A DNA stretch of 64,000 nucleotides from Diphasiastrum complanatum (GCA_029204225.1 CM055112.1:25867922-25931921), one strand, 5' to 3'. Shown: positions 1 through 12,203, counted from the first letter of the stretch. The notes: a model not told the origin generated them from the sequence alone. Numbers and translations are program-made.

Positions 1-550
1 CTTCTCTTTCTTGACCATAGAAGACATAGACTTAAAGTTAGGATGTCTCAACCTTCTATGCCACAACTCCTCCTTAGATAAAAGAGCAACTTCACAAAAG
101 TTTGCATTCTCATAAGAATTTAACTTGAAAATTCCACCATATCTAGATCCATTAGCTAGGACCTCATCATTTTTCTTGATAAAAACAAGTATTGGAATTG
201 AACTTTACATCACAACCACTATCAAGTAACTTTCCAACACTAATCAAGTTCTTTGTAAGTTTAGGAATGAAAAGAACATTGGAAACTGAAATAACTTTAG
301 AAGAAGCAAGTTTCAATGGAATGTTGCCAATTCCTTCAATAGAGCACTCATGATCATTTGCAGTGTAAATAGATCTCTTTATAAGTCCTTTGTAAGGTAC
401 AATTGAGTCAAAAGACTCTTTTGAACAGCACATATGTGAAGAAGCTCCACTATCTATGTACCAAGCTCCATCTTTTTTGAAAGGTGATGAAGAAAAACTT
501 GGACACCATAAGTGATCCTTCTCCATCACTTGCAACAAAATCTTCTTCAA
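1..550 (-). pseudogene. Copia protease and GAG_pre-integrase fragment
   Basis: Continuation of Copia-1 pol. The open stretch 167-550 contains WYIDSGASSHM, the active-site signature of Copia aspartic proteases (catalytic Asp in DSG), and the following beta-rich protease body ending in LISVGKLLDSG. Near base 165 the frame shifts. In the new frame, bases 1-165 read a GAG_pre-integrase segment with LWHRRLRHPNF, the conserved histidine-containing motif that precedes Copia integrase. The window start truncates it. Confidence 0.85.
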
Positions 551-632
551 TCTCTTTGGAGAGATCTTGAGTTGGTTTTTCTTCTTGAATCAATTAGAGG
601 CATAATGCCTCTTCTTGCCACAGAAGAAACAC

Positions 633-1392
633 TCACTTTCTTCTTCTTGGTCTTTGAAGTAGAAGAATGAGATGAATCATCATCTTCACTATCTTTGTCT
701 CAATCCTTAGCTTTGTCTTTGTTGGATGCTTGAGAAAACTGGTTATTACTCTTCCTTTATGCTTGTCCTTGACAAAGAGGGCTTTGTCACTTCCACCATG
801 CTCGAGTTTGTTCATCCTAAAAAGTTTATAACTTTGCCTAGCTTCTTCAGAAATGAGAATTCCTTGGAGAGTTTCTAAATTAGGCAACTCCTCCTTAATG
901 GCAAAGGATTGAACAAGATTATCATAGTCGTCTTTCAAGCCATTTAGAATGACTTGTACTAGCTCATCTTGGTTAATTGTAACACCAACACAAGAAAGCT
1001 CCCTATGGAGATCTTTTATTCTCACAACATAGTTTGATGCACTCTCCTCACTTCTTTGAAAACTTTGAAAAATTTGATTCCAAAGAGTGAGTACTCTAGA
1101 AGTATTCTTTGCTTCATAGATGGATTTAAGTGCATCCCAAGCATCTTTAGTTGTGGTGCAAGATCCTATCTCTCTCAAAATTTCATTAAATACATAAATG
1201 TAGAGTCATTCTAGCTCTCTTTCTGTACTTTGGTATTTCAACCCTGTGCTTGAGGCTCCTCCTCAATACCAAGCACAATGTTCATAACATCCTAGAGTAT
1301 CAAAATAGACTCATTTTCAACTTCCAAATTGAGTAATTAGAAGTATTTAGTCTTTCATTTGCTTCTAGGAGATATCCTCCCAAAGGTGCCAT
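633..1392 (-). pseudogene. Copia gag (UBN2-type), broken
   Basis: Structural Gag region of Copia-1. A methionine at about 1392 opens a reading that soon shows the Copia Gag signature NTSNYSIWKLKM, then stops and shifts frame. A clean 181-codon stretch at 633-1178 carries the middle of the UBN2/retrotran_gag domain, with WDALKSIYE near its start and a helical LNGLKDDYDNL segment. The sequence after it (about 590-632) holds a CFFC...H zinc-knuckle remnant whose last cysteine is gone, followed by a stop. Gag normally packages the element RNA in virus-like particles; this copy cannot encode a continuous protein. Confidence 0.8.
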
Positions 1393-2062
1393 TATATGAA
1401 GACTTCTTAGTTATTGGACAAAAATATGTTTGAGCTTGTTCCAATCAGACTTAATGTTGCTACTCTCTTTCACTATAGGTATTTTCAAGGATGTGCTACC
1501 TTTCTATGTGAAAAACTTGCAACTGTATTTGAAAAGGATCTCAAATATTTCACAAAACAAGACTATCTAGATCAGACACTCAAAATGGTTTAAGGCACTT
1601 TGACAAGTTTGAATCCTACTTTTGGCACGTGTGAAATGCTTCAAAAGAAATGGACTCAGAACAAAGCAAGGTTGAATCAAATCAAAAAGTGGTCACTCGA
1701 ATTTTGGACCTCTCCCTACCATCTTCAAGAACTTATAACTCTTGATAGACACATCAGATTGATTTGGTTTCAGTTTCTATCAAAAGTCCACTTCATAAGC
1801 TTTCCATCAAGCTATAACACCACTATCTTTGGATCAACAAACAAGAAAATAGAAGGGACTGAAAATCTTTGATTTTCACAAGTGCGAAATTCCAGAATTC
1901 CATACTATCACTTTTTAGAATTGAAAATTCAGTTTCAATCCGATTTGATCCAAACGCTGAGAAAGGTAAGAAATGTATAACTGTTGTTTTGCTTGAATAG
2001 CTCTCGAATTCTTGTACAATCAGAGATGTTAGCATGCAAAGCTCAATTTGGCTATGATAACA

Positions 2063-2850
2063 TGACAAAATTTTCAGAATTCAAACGTGTGGGGATAATC
2101 CACAAGTATGATAGATCTTATTAAGCTTTCTGATTAGCACAATAATCAAATTCTAGATTGAATAGCAAGATCTAGTACAGAACTTATGGCTTAACCACAA
2201 TCTAGCATGCTAAGAATCAGAGAATGATAGTATTAAATTACAAATGAACAAAAGTACAAGAGTTTAGTGTATTAGCATTAGCCTCAACACGAGTTAGAGA
2301 GAAAAAGAGAGAGAGATATCAAGCAAAAATGGTGCAGATCCAAAATGGCATGAGATAGCTACAAAGCTTTCTTAATCAAAAATTATGAGAATGGCTACAC
2401 ATATTTATGAAGTTTGAGGTAGCTCGAGGTAGAACCACATCCATCCACCTTTCAATGACATCTAAAGTGAAAACTAGAGTCTAAGTGACATTTGTCACAT
2501 CTCATGCATGTATGTCTACCTACTTTTACCAAGTGTCCTACTTTTAACTAGAATTGTACAAATCATGATGCATGTGTCCATTTCACTTTGTGCATGCATT
2601 GCATGTCACTACGGATCATTTATAATAAATGCATGTGATATGCCACGAGTTTCTACAGGCATATTTTTGCTATTTCTAAGTCTACAATCTATATCCAAGT
2701 TGTATTCAACCAACTAGATATAACAAATCCATATAGCTCGAGTTTTATCTAGGCCAAATTTGGCATTTACAATTATGAAACAACATACCTGCACAGTACA
2801 AAGTTTGTAGCAAGCCTAAAGTCAAGATGGATTATTTTTCAATTTCAACA
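2063..2850 (-). repeat. Copia-1 LTR with both a PBS side and a PPT side
   Basis: On the minus strand the block starts TGTTGAAATTG and ends TTTTGTCA, the usual TG...CA ends. Immediately downstream (2050-2062) is a primer-binding-site-like sequence differing from the tRNA-iMet complement TGGTATCAGAGC by two bases, which leads into gag. Immediately upstream (2851-2866) is a purine-rich AAAAGAGGGGGGAT, a polypurine tract. A TATA-like CATAAATATG lies near 2400. The ends are read by eye; no second LTR copy was found. Confidence 0.6.
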
Positions 2851-2866
2851 ATCCCCCCTCTTTTGC

Positions 2867-3621
2867 CAATCGGTTGGGCCCCTTCTACCGGTTTGCGTCC
2901 GTTAGTCAAGCCGGCGTGAGTGGCGCCGGTGCTCCCCCCAGCCGTTTGTACCCGTCGGATCACCCCCCGAGACCAGCGTGAGTGGTGCCACTCGCGCCAT
3001 TTTCCCCCACCCTTGCTCGTCCATCCGTTTTGCCCACCCCTCAGGACTGTTACCCCACCCCCCGCGCTGAGCCCTAAAGGCACTGCCCTGGGGTTTGGCC
3101 CCAGCCCAGTGTTATCGCGCCACATGGCACGGGTAGGGCAGGCAAAAAATTTGGTTTTCATGGGCGCGAAAGCCAAGCTGCGCACGGTCCCGGGCAGCCT
3201 GGCACTAACCAGGTGGCACGCAAGTTGGCGCCGAGCAGCCAGTAGCGCAGAGCGCGCAAAGTTAGGCACCAGGCAACAAGCGATCACGACCCAATGGCGC
3301 AGGTAGCTCAATTGGCGCCGGGCACCTCTCGTGCCCAAACACACACATAATTAAATTTGAGAGGTTTGCATATATATTCCCTCTGCATAATGTCATGAAA
3401 ACGCTTATAGGATATATATTTTGGTTGCCCGGACAAGTGGTGCCCGGGCAACCAAATTTAAAAAAAAAAAGTTGTGTGGTTGTGGTGGAGCTGGGCCAAA
3501 GTGGGCAGTGCTCTAGATACAAGGCAGCCCCCGGAAAACGCCCCCGCCCGTCCGTTTTGCCCACCCCATCGCGACTGTTCCCCCGCCCCCGGACCCTCGC
3601 GACTGTTGCACCCCGGACGGG

Positions 3622-3659
<38 letters not shown>

Positions 3660-3870
3660 ATTCTACACAGAGCTCCGTTTTACATCTGCGTTTATACAGA
3701 GAGCTGCGTTTTACATTACGGCGTTTTACATCGGCGTTTTACGTCGTAGTGCAGAATTCTCGCCTGCAGATTTTTGTATGTACATCCATCCTACTGCATT
3801 CTCGGGGATGGGATATATCTGCTTGACACATCAAATATTTGTAGAAATTGATGCATGCTATTATTCGGTG
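2867..3870. other. GC-rich non-coding block with hairpin and GA repeat
   Basis: Unlike the AT-rich surroundings, this stretch is GC-rich. It holds overlapping open frames on both strands with no recognisable domain, so I do not call a gene. It contains a perfect 13-bp inverted repeat at 3420-3432 and 3444-3456 (arm TTTGGTTGCCCGG, 11-base loop) next to a poly-A run, and a (GA)n microsatellite at about 3626-3658. It could be a decayed transposon or LTR. Confidence 0.5.
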
Positions 3871-5341
3871 CAGTTACAATTATCCCTGTAGCTCATACAT
3901 TACAAGCTAATTTCTCATAATTATTAATGTTTTATTGCTTGAATACTTTGTTGCAGAGCTTCTTCTCTGTGGTTGGTACTAACAGGGCCGGCACCTTGCA
4001 AACTTGTGCCTGCAAAATTCTGCTTGGCATTCTGGATCCTTGTTAATCTCCCATCTGGATCGCTCCATTCTCTGGACAAGACCTTGAACTTATTCGGCCA
4101 GAGGTGAGCTGTCTTTCTAGTCAGTACATACTTTAGAGAGGAAGAGCAACCCCATGTATGAATCCAGAGTCAACATGCTCCCTCGAGATATTCTTCCTTG
4201 TGTCCCTCCACATAAGCATTCTTTTATTGAACCATTGTCCTGCTCAAGTGCTGTTTCGCAGCATAGAACCTCAGCGCAGGCTGGCCGCAGACAGAGGTCT
4301 GATATCAGGGCATACCCACGCATTTTCTGGTGGCTAGATCAGAATTCTGATCAGTCCTCTCCCTTTTCTTGATTTTATTGTTAGTCTGGAACATTGGCAT
4401 AAGTAGGCTTCAATTGCTGTCTAGAAGGATTATCAGCTAAAGCTGTTGGTGATGCCACTCCTGACCTATTCTAACAGCATTATTCTGCTCTTGATGCATC
4501 AGATCAACAAGCTTATCCACACCGGCCAAGTTGAATAAATCTCTGTCTTTGTCACTAATAACTAAAACATCCCCTGTTGTAATACTGCGAGCTTGCTTGA
4601 CAAAGAGCAGTTTGGACTCTTTGGCCTTACCAGAATGTTCTCGCTTGCTGGGTTCAGGATTCTGATCGGACCTCTCCTCGGCGAGACAGAGAGGAAGGCT
4701 GTACAATTGTAGCCTACAATTCTCTCAACACCAATTAACTCTAAAACCACTCAAGAACCCTTTCGTTACTATGACAACCGTTCCATGCACGGTGGCTCTG
4801 TGCTGCTAGCCTTTAAGTATTGCTTGTGAATGTACGTGCACATGAAACCAAATTGTAGTGTGAGCCAACCCTTAACCGAAGAATAGTGCTGATTTTTTTT
4901 GCATTGTATTTGGAGGTTCTCTTAAATGGCATAATTTTGCACTAAAAATTACCATTTGAAAATTATAACAACAATAAATATCTTACACATTTGTAAGATG
5001 CGATTATTATTTTTAGAACTGAATGAAGCACCATACAAAAACGTAAGGTTTACTTTCTATTTTAAGAAAGTCGCACAAATCCAAACCTACTCTTTTTGGA
5101 AGTTGTGTTTTTAAAAATAGAAAAAAAAATTAAAAAAAGCCTGCACGGTATTTTACGACGGGTAAGGCCCATGGGCGGGGGTCTTCCGCGGGCCCCCCGC
5201 GGCTGGGACGGATCTGAGGTCGGCATATGGGGCCTTACCCTATACTTTATTCACTTAACCACTATTGGTAACCTTATGTATAAGGTGACATATGGGGATG
5301 TTATTTTGGATCGACATCTTAAGATGAGGCTAGTGTTCTAG

Positions 5342-5388
<47 letters not shown>

Positions 5389-5580
5389 GTATAAAGCTAA
5401 GCTGCAAGCATCCAGTATGAAAAACAATGACACAATGCAATACTTTATGTAAGGGGACAAAAAGGTAATTGAGTAAATTAACCAATCATTTGATGTGCTC
5501 ACTATAGCAAAAAGCAACACACAAAAACTTGATCGTTCACACTCTACGCAAACATCAAAAGCATGTGTGGGACACACCTT
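3871..5580. other. Unassigned stretch with weak exon-like segment and (TA)n repeat
   Basis: No gene can be supported. On the minus strand 4437-4706 is open and reads like protein (Lys/Glu/Asp-rich, with a TTGDVLVISDKDRD segment), but no domain or convincing partner exon was found. A short segment near 4645-4685 resembles one near 4335-4365, suggesting a local duplication. A (TA)n microsatellite occupies about 5344-5376. Confidence 0.4.
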
Positions 5581-5593
5581 CCATTTCCATTAT

Positions 5594-5790
5594 ATATTAC
5601 CCAAAGGGGTTGGCCTAGTTGGTTAGCTTGGCATCCAAAGTTTCTTTGGTCCCAAGTTCAAGCCTCCCTTGGAAACCAAGAAGCATTTCCATTATATTCC
5701 GAGTACATAGAGATTGCTAAGAACATCAATATTGGGGACATGGAACTACTTGGCAGGGCAACCCCAGGACCCATGATATCTAACCAAAAA
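5594..5790 (+). mobile_element. tRNA-derived SINE
   Basis: The head carries an RNA polymerase III internal promoter. TGGCCTAGTTGG near 5601 fits the A box and GGTCCCAAGTTCAAGCC near 5649 fits the B box, spaced about 40 bases apart as in tRNA genes. The segment between does not fold as a functional tRNA cloverleaf, and a non-tRNA body follows, as in plant Au-like SINEs. The 3' end is uncertain. Confidence 0.65.
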
Positions 5791-7000
5791 GTATGTTTAC
5801 TAACTACTCTTTCACATGACCATTGACAACTAGCTAACAAGTTTGACTTGTCCTTCAAAACTATAACCCATTTCACAATTGAATCTGTGAGTAGGATTTA
5901 TGGATTTTACAAACATCATTTTACAATCAGGCAATATTTTGAATCTTCGATGTGAGAACATTAAGAGAACGACAGAGCAAGATCAACAACTCACAACTTC
6001 ATCTGTGTCCTTTTAAATGCTCTTCCTGCCGACGGAGAAAAACTTTAACCATTCAACTCTATCACAAAGCTAGTTGTTTGGTGAATGAATGTCATGTTGT
6101 TTGGTGAATGCCCTATCTTCAACCTTATTCCTTGAACCTTCTTTCTTTAACGTTGTCTGTTCCATCACGATGTTAAATTCGACTCTATAATAAACTACTA
6201 CCAATCAGAGTATTCCCATTTCCGTGGTTTTTTTGTTCATGCACTGAAGTGGAAGTATTGAGTCTGTTGTTTTTGCAAGCACAAGAAGGGCATGTTTTGT
6301 TTTTAACTATTTGGCAAAGTTTATGAAATTCGACATTTGCTTGCTAATGACTCTGGCCGCCCTCACGGTATAGTTGATCTATAAGGCCAGTCTCGATTCT
6401 GCAAGTTATATCAGGATATTTCGAATTCTTGCTTAATCTACTTCTGCTGACAATCATATTTCCAACATTTCGAAAGTCCTACTGGTTTGCAATTTAGTGA
6501 AAGGTAGTTCGCATCGAACTATAACCATCTCAGTCAAACCTAACACAACATTCAACCAGCTATTATAGTGGGTTCTTAATTTCTAAATAAAGTTTTTGTT
6601 TTTTAGGCTTGCACTTTCTTTGTAATCTCAAGTGTCAAATTTTTGGCTTTGGCAATATTTTTGACTCAACATTTTATCAAAGGTCTTGATGCTTATCAAT
6701 TGTCTCATCTATGCCACATAATTTCATACCATCAAAGAACACTCATTGGGTCTTATTTTGATCTTTATCTGTTAATTAAGGTCAATCCCATGAGTAGATC
6801 ACACTTACGAGTTTATGAACGTTCTTTTGTTATTGATGTTTCTTGACCCTAGTTTTTTTTTGCAGGAAGAATATTGTGAAGAATCCATTTAGTTGATCAT
6901 CTTCTTACTGTTGTCCCTCTATCTACTTACATTTTTTTTTTCCAATTATCAGAGGATTATTTTTTATTTCTATTTGATGTTGATGTATTTTGGGTTTAGG
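5791..7000. other. AT-rich intergenic sequence
   Basis: I see no gene, repeat end or RNA gene here. The one open frame of moderate size (6643-6846) has no recognisable feature. Confidence 0.5.
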
Positions 7001-7002
7001 TG

Positions 7003-7010
7003 TATATATG
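7003..7010 (+). promoter_or_regulatory. TATA-box candidate for the DUF8039-like gene
   Basis: TATATATG lies about 130 bases upstream of the ATG at 7142, a reasonable place for a core promoter with a 5' leader of about 100 bases. AT-rich surroundings make chance matches likely. Confidence 0.3.
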
Positions 7011-7141
7011 CATCCAGCTTCTTTTGAACATTTTAAAAGTAAGTTAAAAATACTAGATAACTATGTCTATTTGCACATGCATTGTAGAATGCTTATAGAC
7101 CCCGAGTGTTGTGTTGAGTTTACAGTGATTTATTAGCCAAT

Positions 7142-7978
7142 ATGAGAGGAACACAAGGACCCAAGGCAAAACGAAGCCTTTCTAGTATGTTGAAGGTACC
7201 AATCTTGTTGCTAAGTTGGTTTGTTGATAATCAATAGAAAATTTTTGGCTGTAAGGTTTATATGATTGGCAATTTCATGTGCTTTGCAGTCTTACAAGAA
7301 AGGCGATCGTGTAAATTTGCTAAATGAGGCAGGTATCATTGCTGAGGGTGAGATCATACATGCATCATCAACAGATTTGATTCACAATAGGCCACTACCC
7401 TCTGGACATGTTGGGGTCGCAGTACAAGTTTGTCATGATGCTACTATAGAGCTACCAGTTCCGAATGACATAGCAGATATGTTTGTTCTCGGTGATGCTA
7501 TAGGAAGTATCATTGCATGGCCTATTGCATTGTTGGTAAGCTAATTATAACCCAATTTTGTAACATACATTAAGGATTATCAAGCAATAAAACCATGTTT
7601 GGAAGAACTACATCTGTCCATAAATGTTTGCAGGCTCCACAATCCAACCCGGTTGTCGAATCGAGTACCGTTGCAGTGAGTGTGCGGTCTGTGGCCAGAT
7701 CTTCAAAAATGACCAGGGATAAAAATGTGGCCACTCAGGTACAAGTGCATAATGTTGTTGCTAATTCACTATGATGCATTGCACTAGAGTTGATATTCAC
7801 TATGATGCGTGACACTGGAGTTGATATTCTCTAACTGTGTCCATTGTAAATGTAGAGTCCATCATCAATTGTTGAAGGAAGTGCAACTCCATCAAAAAAA
7901 AGGAAGTCCAAGAAAACTCCTTTACTAAAAACTCCCATGTTCACAAAAGGCAGGTTATCAAAAAAAAAAAAAGTTTAG
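7142..7978 (+). CDS. DUF8039-like small protein, four exons
   Basis: Exons read as 7142-7195, 7290-7535, 7634-7738 and 7856-7978. Every intron starts GT, ends AG, is about 95-117 bases long and falls between codons (phase 0). The joined frame is open from ATG to TAG and gives 175 residues. Residues about 19-100 resemble the plant DUF8039 domain: YKKGDRVNLL, a conserved His-Asn before a Pro-Leu-Pro, and the LGDAIGS..AWP ending. Residues 136-175 are Lys-rich (KKRKSKK, KKKK), suggesting nuclear localisation or nucleic-acid contact. DUF8039 often occurs in transposon-related plant proteins, so this may be a piece of a CACTA-type gene or a domesticated gene; function is unknown. Upstream exons cannot be excluded. 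Confidence 0.6.
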
Positions 7979-9772
7979 TATAAGATAAGTGCTCAACTCA
8001 CTATTTGCAATATTTTCATTTTCAAACTGTGTATTTCAGACCATGTTTATATCACAAATAAACCCCAATGGTATGCACAATATTAGACGCATATCTCTTC
8101 TTATATAAAGGAGATACATATATAGAAACACCAATGTTAGATTTTGGGAGACATGATAAAATATTATATGTAGTTGAGTTATTGGAGAAAGAAAATTAGA
8201 AATATTAGATCCATCTACTTGATAAAAAAATTGGATGTATCACGATGATAGATCTTTTTAACCAAAATCTCTTAAAAAAACATTACCAATCAATTAACAC
8301 ATGTATCACACAATGATAATATACATGATTATAAAAGCCACATTCTTATCTTCTACTGAATATTTCATTTGCATAACACAATTAATGGTAACCAAAAATG
8401 GGACAATCTTTCAAAACTTGTTGGGAGAGTGCATTTTTATATCAATCTAGGTGCATGAGATGATGCAATGCAGTTTTGCTCATACATAAATCTAGGACTT
8501 AATTGATGGACATGAAATGCCCTACGGGTCCCAACCTCACAACACTTTTGAAGAACAAATTTTACTATCAGTATCAGGATTGGCCTCAATAGTATTTACT
8601 AAAAGTTTTATTTTTCTAGCAAACATCATTGGCCACACTGACATTCTCAATGTACTCAATTTTGCATTTATGATATAAGACATAGTCTTTTTAAAAAAAG
8701 AACCAGCCCAACAAAAAGCCCTGAATCGTGAGTCTTAGAACCAACTGACATTGCAGTTCAAACGGAATGGATAATACTAGGAAGATGAAGTAGCCAGTCA
8801 AAGAAATTGGCAACAGTCACAATGACAAGGAACACCCAAAAAACTTATTGGAAAAGGGAGGCTCAACCTTCCCTAGTGGCTCATCATAAACCCCAAAACC
8901 ATTTTGCAAGAATAATAAATCCCCACATCAAATGCTAGGGGTCAAGTCTCCAAATAGCAAGAATAATGAATCCTCGCATCAAATTAAGTCTCGTATGGGC
9001 AATAAAATGATCCCAAGGACGTAAATGAGTGCACGTTCATGTAATTGAATGGCCATCTCAAACCTTGTTACATATTCAGTCAAGAAAGCCCTCATTTTCA
9101 AATGTGGAATACACAACACCTAGGTACCAACTATAACAACTAGGTGTCCAAAAAGTACGTGACAAAAGCCATCAATCCATGTATCGAACCAAAGCTTATG
9201 CGGTTTGCTAGGAGTTTTTTTATGAATTATGGGAGAAGTGGAGTGTGAGAACATGTGTAGGGTGGTAGTCTCGTGCAATTCCAAAGGCAAGAACCATAAC
9301 AATGTTCCACATTTTTGTTGGTACGCAATATGAGTAGTCAAGAAATAGTAATTAGACATTATGGAACAATAATTCATGAAAGATAAACATGTTCTAATAG
9401 AATGGACTCACAAATACGATAATCACACACTAAAAATAAAATCTGGCTATGAAAGGCTTGCTCCAATTTTTTATCTTGATAAATTAAATGCTGGTTCTTG
9501 CTGGATTGGTGGCCTTTTTGAGCTTGAATTCCCTAGATTGGGACCTTTTAGCATTGATGGAACTAGATTTAACATTGTAGTGGCCTGCTTCTTGTTGGAA
9601 CACGTTGGCCTTGGTTGTTGTTGACTACTCGTTGTTGAATTTTACGATGGATTGCAATCAAATACCTTGGCCTTTCCTTTGTCATTGCTCTTTGTGGGAG
9701 TCTTTGTGATAGCTCCACTGAGCTGTGAATCATTGGGCTTGCAAGCTGCCATTCCCATTGGCAACACAACAT
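7979..9772. other. Intergenic sequence without identifiable gene
   Basis: AT-rich and broken by stops in all frames. Short open frames at 9120-9377 (minus) and 9376-9624 (plus) have no recognisable motif. No LTR ends or terminal repeats were seen. Confidence 0.5.
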
Positions 9773-11030
9773 TCAAGGACGTTGAATCACCTGATGGACA
9801 ATTTCTAGTAGTGTCTTCATAAGGTCAGATGTCGCTTGTTGTTTGATTGACTCTACCAAGTCCATCATTTTGGATGATAATTCGATTCTTTTGACAGGTG
9901 CCCTAACACATTTGGCAACCTTTGCAGCACTCCTCGGTTCAGCACCCATTTCAAAGCTTGGTGGTATTGTGATTTTGCGTTTATAGCGTTGGGTGACTGG
10001 ATTTGCCTTTGGGTGACTCACATGCATTGCTATGATGGATTTTTCCATTTTCGATTTTTGTTGTAATAGCAACAGACAATCTAGGCAAGGATGTCCAATG
10101 CCACAACTTGAACATAATGCCAAGAAGGAAGTTGGGTCACCATGATGTGGACATTCGGATTTGCGATATCTTCCTCCGCATCCATAACATCAAATGATCA
10201 ACTAAATACAATTACCATGGAGTTGCATAAACTGGTATGAGTGCTCTACTAGGTCCTTTCACAAAATATAATGGAGAACTATCATGGGGGTTTTTGCTCC
10301 TGAGGACCTTGGTGATGCCCATGAAGATTTCACCATTGGCTCCAATCTTTAACCTGTTGCCTTCAAAATAGGTTCATCCATTGAAAATGTACTTGCCATA
10401 TGCACAACTTGCTCGCTCGTCATCAAGGGTGGACCTTGGAACGTTTGATATTGCTCTGCTATTGCGTGCTTTGCAACATGAGGCTTCTTCACTGGGCAAT
10501 TAGCAATTTGATGATTTTCAAAACAATAGAAACATTTCCCTCTTCAAAGCAGTATTACATTACATGCAGCAGCACGTACCTTTGGATTGTGTTCCAGATC
10601 TCATTCCTAACCTGATGACGCTGATATTTCATCTTCCCTTCCTTGTGAAACTGGATGTTCCCTTGTTGCTCCATTACTTGTCATTAGTGTTGGCAATATC
10701 CATGAAACCTTTATTGATGGTAGTCCAGATATTTTATCCAATTCAGATTAGTCAGAATCATTAAATGCGAACAATGTGGATTCAATCTTCATGGCATCAT
10801 GAAGAACTTGTTTCAATGTCACATAAGAGGTGAGAGTCTTCATTTAATAGTAATGTCGCTCCGCAGACCTCAAATAAACTTCTTGATGAGTATGATGTCG
10901 GGATTGGTGGATGACAGTCCTTCACTACATGATAAATTCTTTGAAGGCATTGTATAACTGTCTCCTTTTGTTGCATGATAATGTCTGATAACTGAGTAGC
11001 TGGGGTCAACATATCTTCTATGGTGGATGG
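9773..11030 (-). pseudogene. Decayed retroelement gag-like region with Cys/His-rich segments
   Basis: Several minus-strand stretches read as one decayed protein. At 10797-11012 is a helical region with VIQCLQRIYHVVKDCHPPIP, followed in a shifted frame by VLHDAMKIES near 10800, resembling retrotransposon Gag. Near 10500-10540 is CFYCFENHQIANC, a zinc-knuckle-like motif one residue shorter than the standard CCHC spacing. Near 10065-10190 is a second Cys/His cluster (CYGCGG, ECPHH, CSSCGIGHPCLDC), continuing into a basic then helical 9773-10123 tail. Stops and frame changes occur between pieces. I infer a retroelement, but no polymerase lies beside it, and it could be another TE class. Confidence 0.45.
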
Positions 11031-11975
11031 ATGATGAACGAGGTCTTATGATAGCTCCTCAAGAGATGACTATTTGATCTCCGTATTCCAAGAGCGTTTC
11101 TCTTTCTTTTTCTTTCTTTTTGAAGGAGAAGAGGAAATTGAAATACAGGAAAATAAAAAACATCAGGATGTAGAACAATCCCTTGACGCTATCGGATAGA
11201 ATCGACGATCCTTGTGCTATAGCTACTGCTTCAGACTACGATCAATCATCTTTCGAACCACAGACCTGACACTGTAGATCTGATATTAATTTATGAACGG
11301 TAGATGTTTAATTAGCAATCAATAACTGAGAAACAACGAAAGTTATATCTACTGCATGCAAGTCTTATAATCATTCACAAATTGTACACAATAGGCAGAA
11401 TGCTGCAACTCATCTATTATTAGAATCAAGCTTACAACAAAACTTTGAGCATTGTCTGTTTCCCAAATCAGCATGTCGGTGCAAGAGAGATATCCTCTCT
11501 CACGAATAATCTGGCAACTAGCTACTGCTTGCTACCTTTGTATCATTTGTGTGATAGTATGTGTCTGGTACTGCATGTCTCACACTCATCAATGACTTCA
11601 ACAACATGTTCATCACTCTCGTTGATCCTATATATTGTGCAACCCGTTGTTTGCTCTAGTACTTTGCTGTCCTTCCATGTAGTGGGATCGTGAAGATGCG
11701 TCACTATTACAACTGCATGCTGACCGCAGCTGAGGCCATGCGGTTCCTTGGCGATTGTTTGTGTCATGAGCTTCAGCCGCAATCAAGCGTGAAGTCCTTC
11801 GCAAGTTGTCGTGGCCGCAAACAGATCGTAGGAGGGGCAGATGCGGTGCTTAGGCGGTTCTTCTCCTTCATGAGCTGAAGTCGCATATGGACGACATTCA
11901 TTAAGTGTCACATTTTTCGGAAAATGCAAAAAAGCCGATAGTCATTGTTTCTACCAATGATCTCGTTCAACCATA
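11031..11975. other. Unassigned stretch before Copia gag fragment
   Basis: No gene supported. The last 80 bases include GAAAATGC-type motifs like those in the LTR at 12204-12879, and may be the leader of the Copia gag that starts at 11976. Confidence 0.4.
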
Positions 11976-12203
11976 ATGGATCCGTCATCCAGTTCATCTC
12001 TCATTGAAAAACTCGATGGAGATAACTACCATCTCTGGAAATTCAAGATGAAGGTTATACTTCTCCAAAGAACAGTGGGACATTGTTGATGGCACAGAGC
12101 TCAAACCAGAAGGTGATGCAGCCATGATGACCAAGTGGAAATTGAGAGATGGCAAAGCATTAACCATGATCACCCTCAATATCAAGGATACTCAGATCAT
12201 CCA
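11976..12203 (+). pseudogene. Copia gag N-terminal fragment
   Basis: From ATG 11976 the frame reads MDPSSSSLIEKLDGDNY then HLWKFKMK, the classic Copia Gag N-terminus (LDG.NY..WKFKM). It shifts frame once near 12060 and continues with WDIVDGTELKPEG and TKWKLRDGKALTMI before ending abruptly at the LTR-like sequence starting at 12204. A gag start directly joined to LTR sequence lacks everything from mid-gag to RNase H, so this is an internal deletion product. Confidence 0.7.

Larger units (their letters stand above)
1..2866 (-). mobile_element. Decayed Copia retrotransposon (Copia-1), cut by window start
   Basis: This is the 5' half of a Ty1/Copia element read on the minus strand. In order from high to low coordinates it shows an LTR (2063-2850), a degenerate tRNA-Met-type primer site (2050-2062), a gag region (about 633-1392), a zinc-knuckle remnant, a protease with a DSG motif, and the start of the GAG_pre-integrase domain running off base 1. 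Stops and frame changes interrupt every module, so it is not autonomous. Integrase and reverse transcriptase lie outside the window. Confidence 0.85.

Noticed and set aside
2832-3564. Overlapping 100-170-codon frames on both strands
   Set aside because: Explained by GC-rich composition lacking stops; no domain, no splice context.
5594-5670. Possible tRNA gene
   Set aside because: Pol III boxes are present but the acceptor, D and anticodon stems do not pair; a SINE head fits better.
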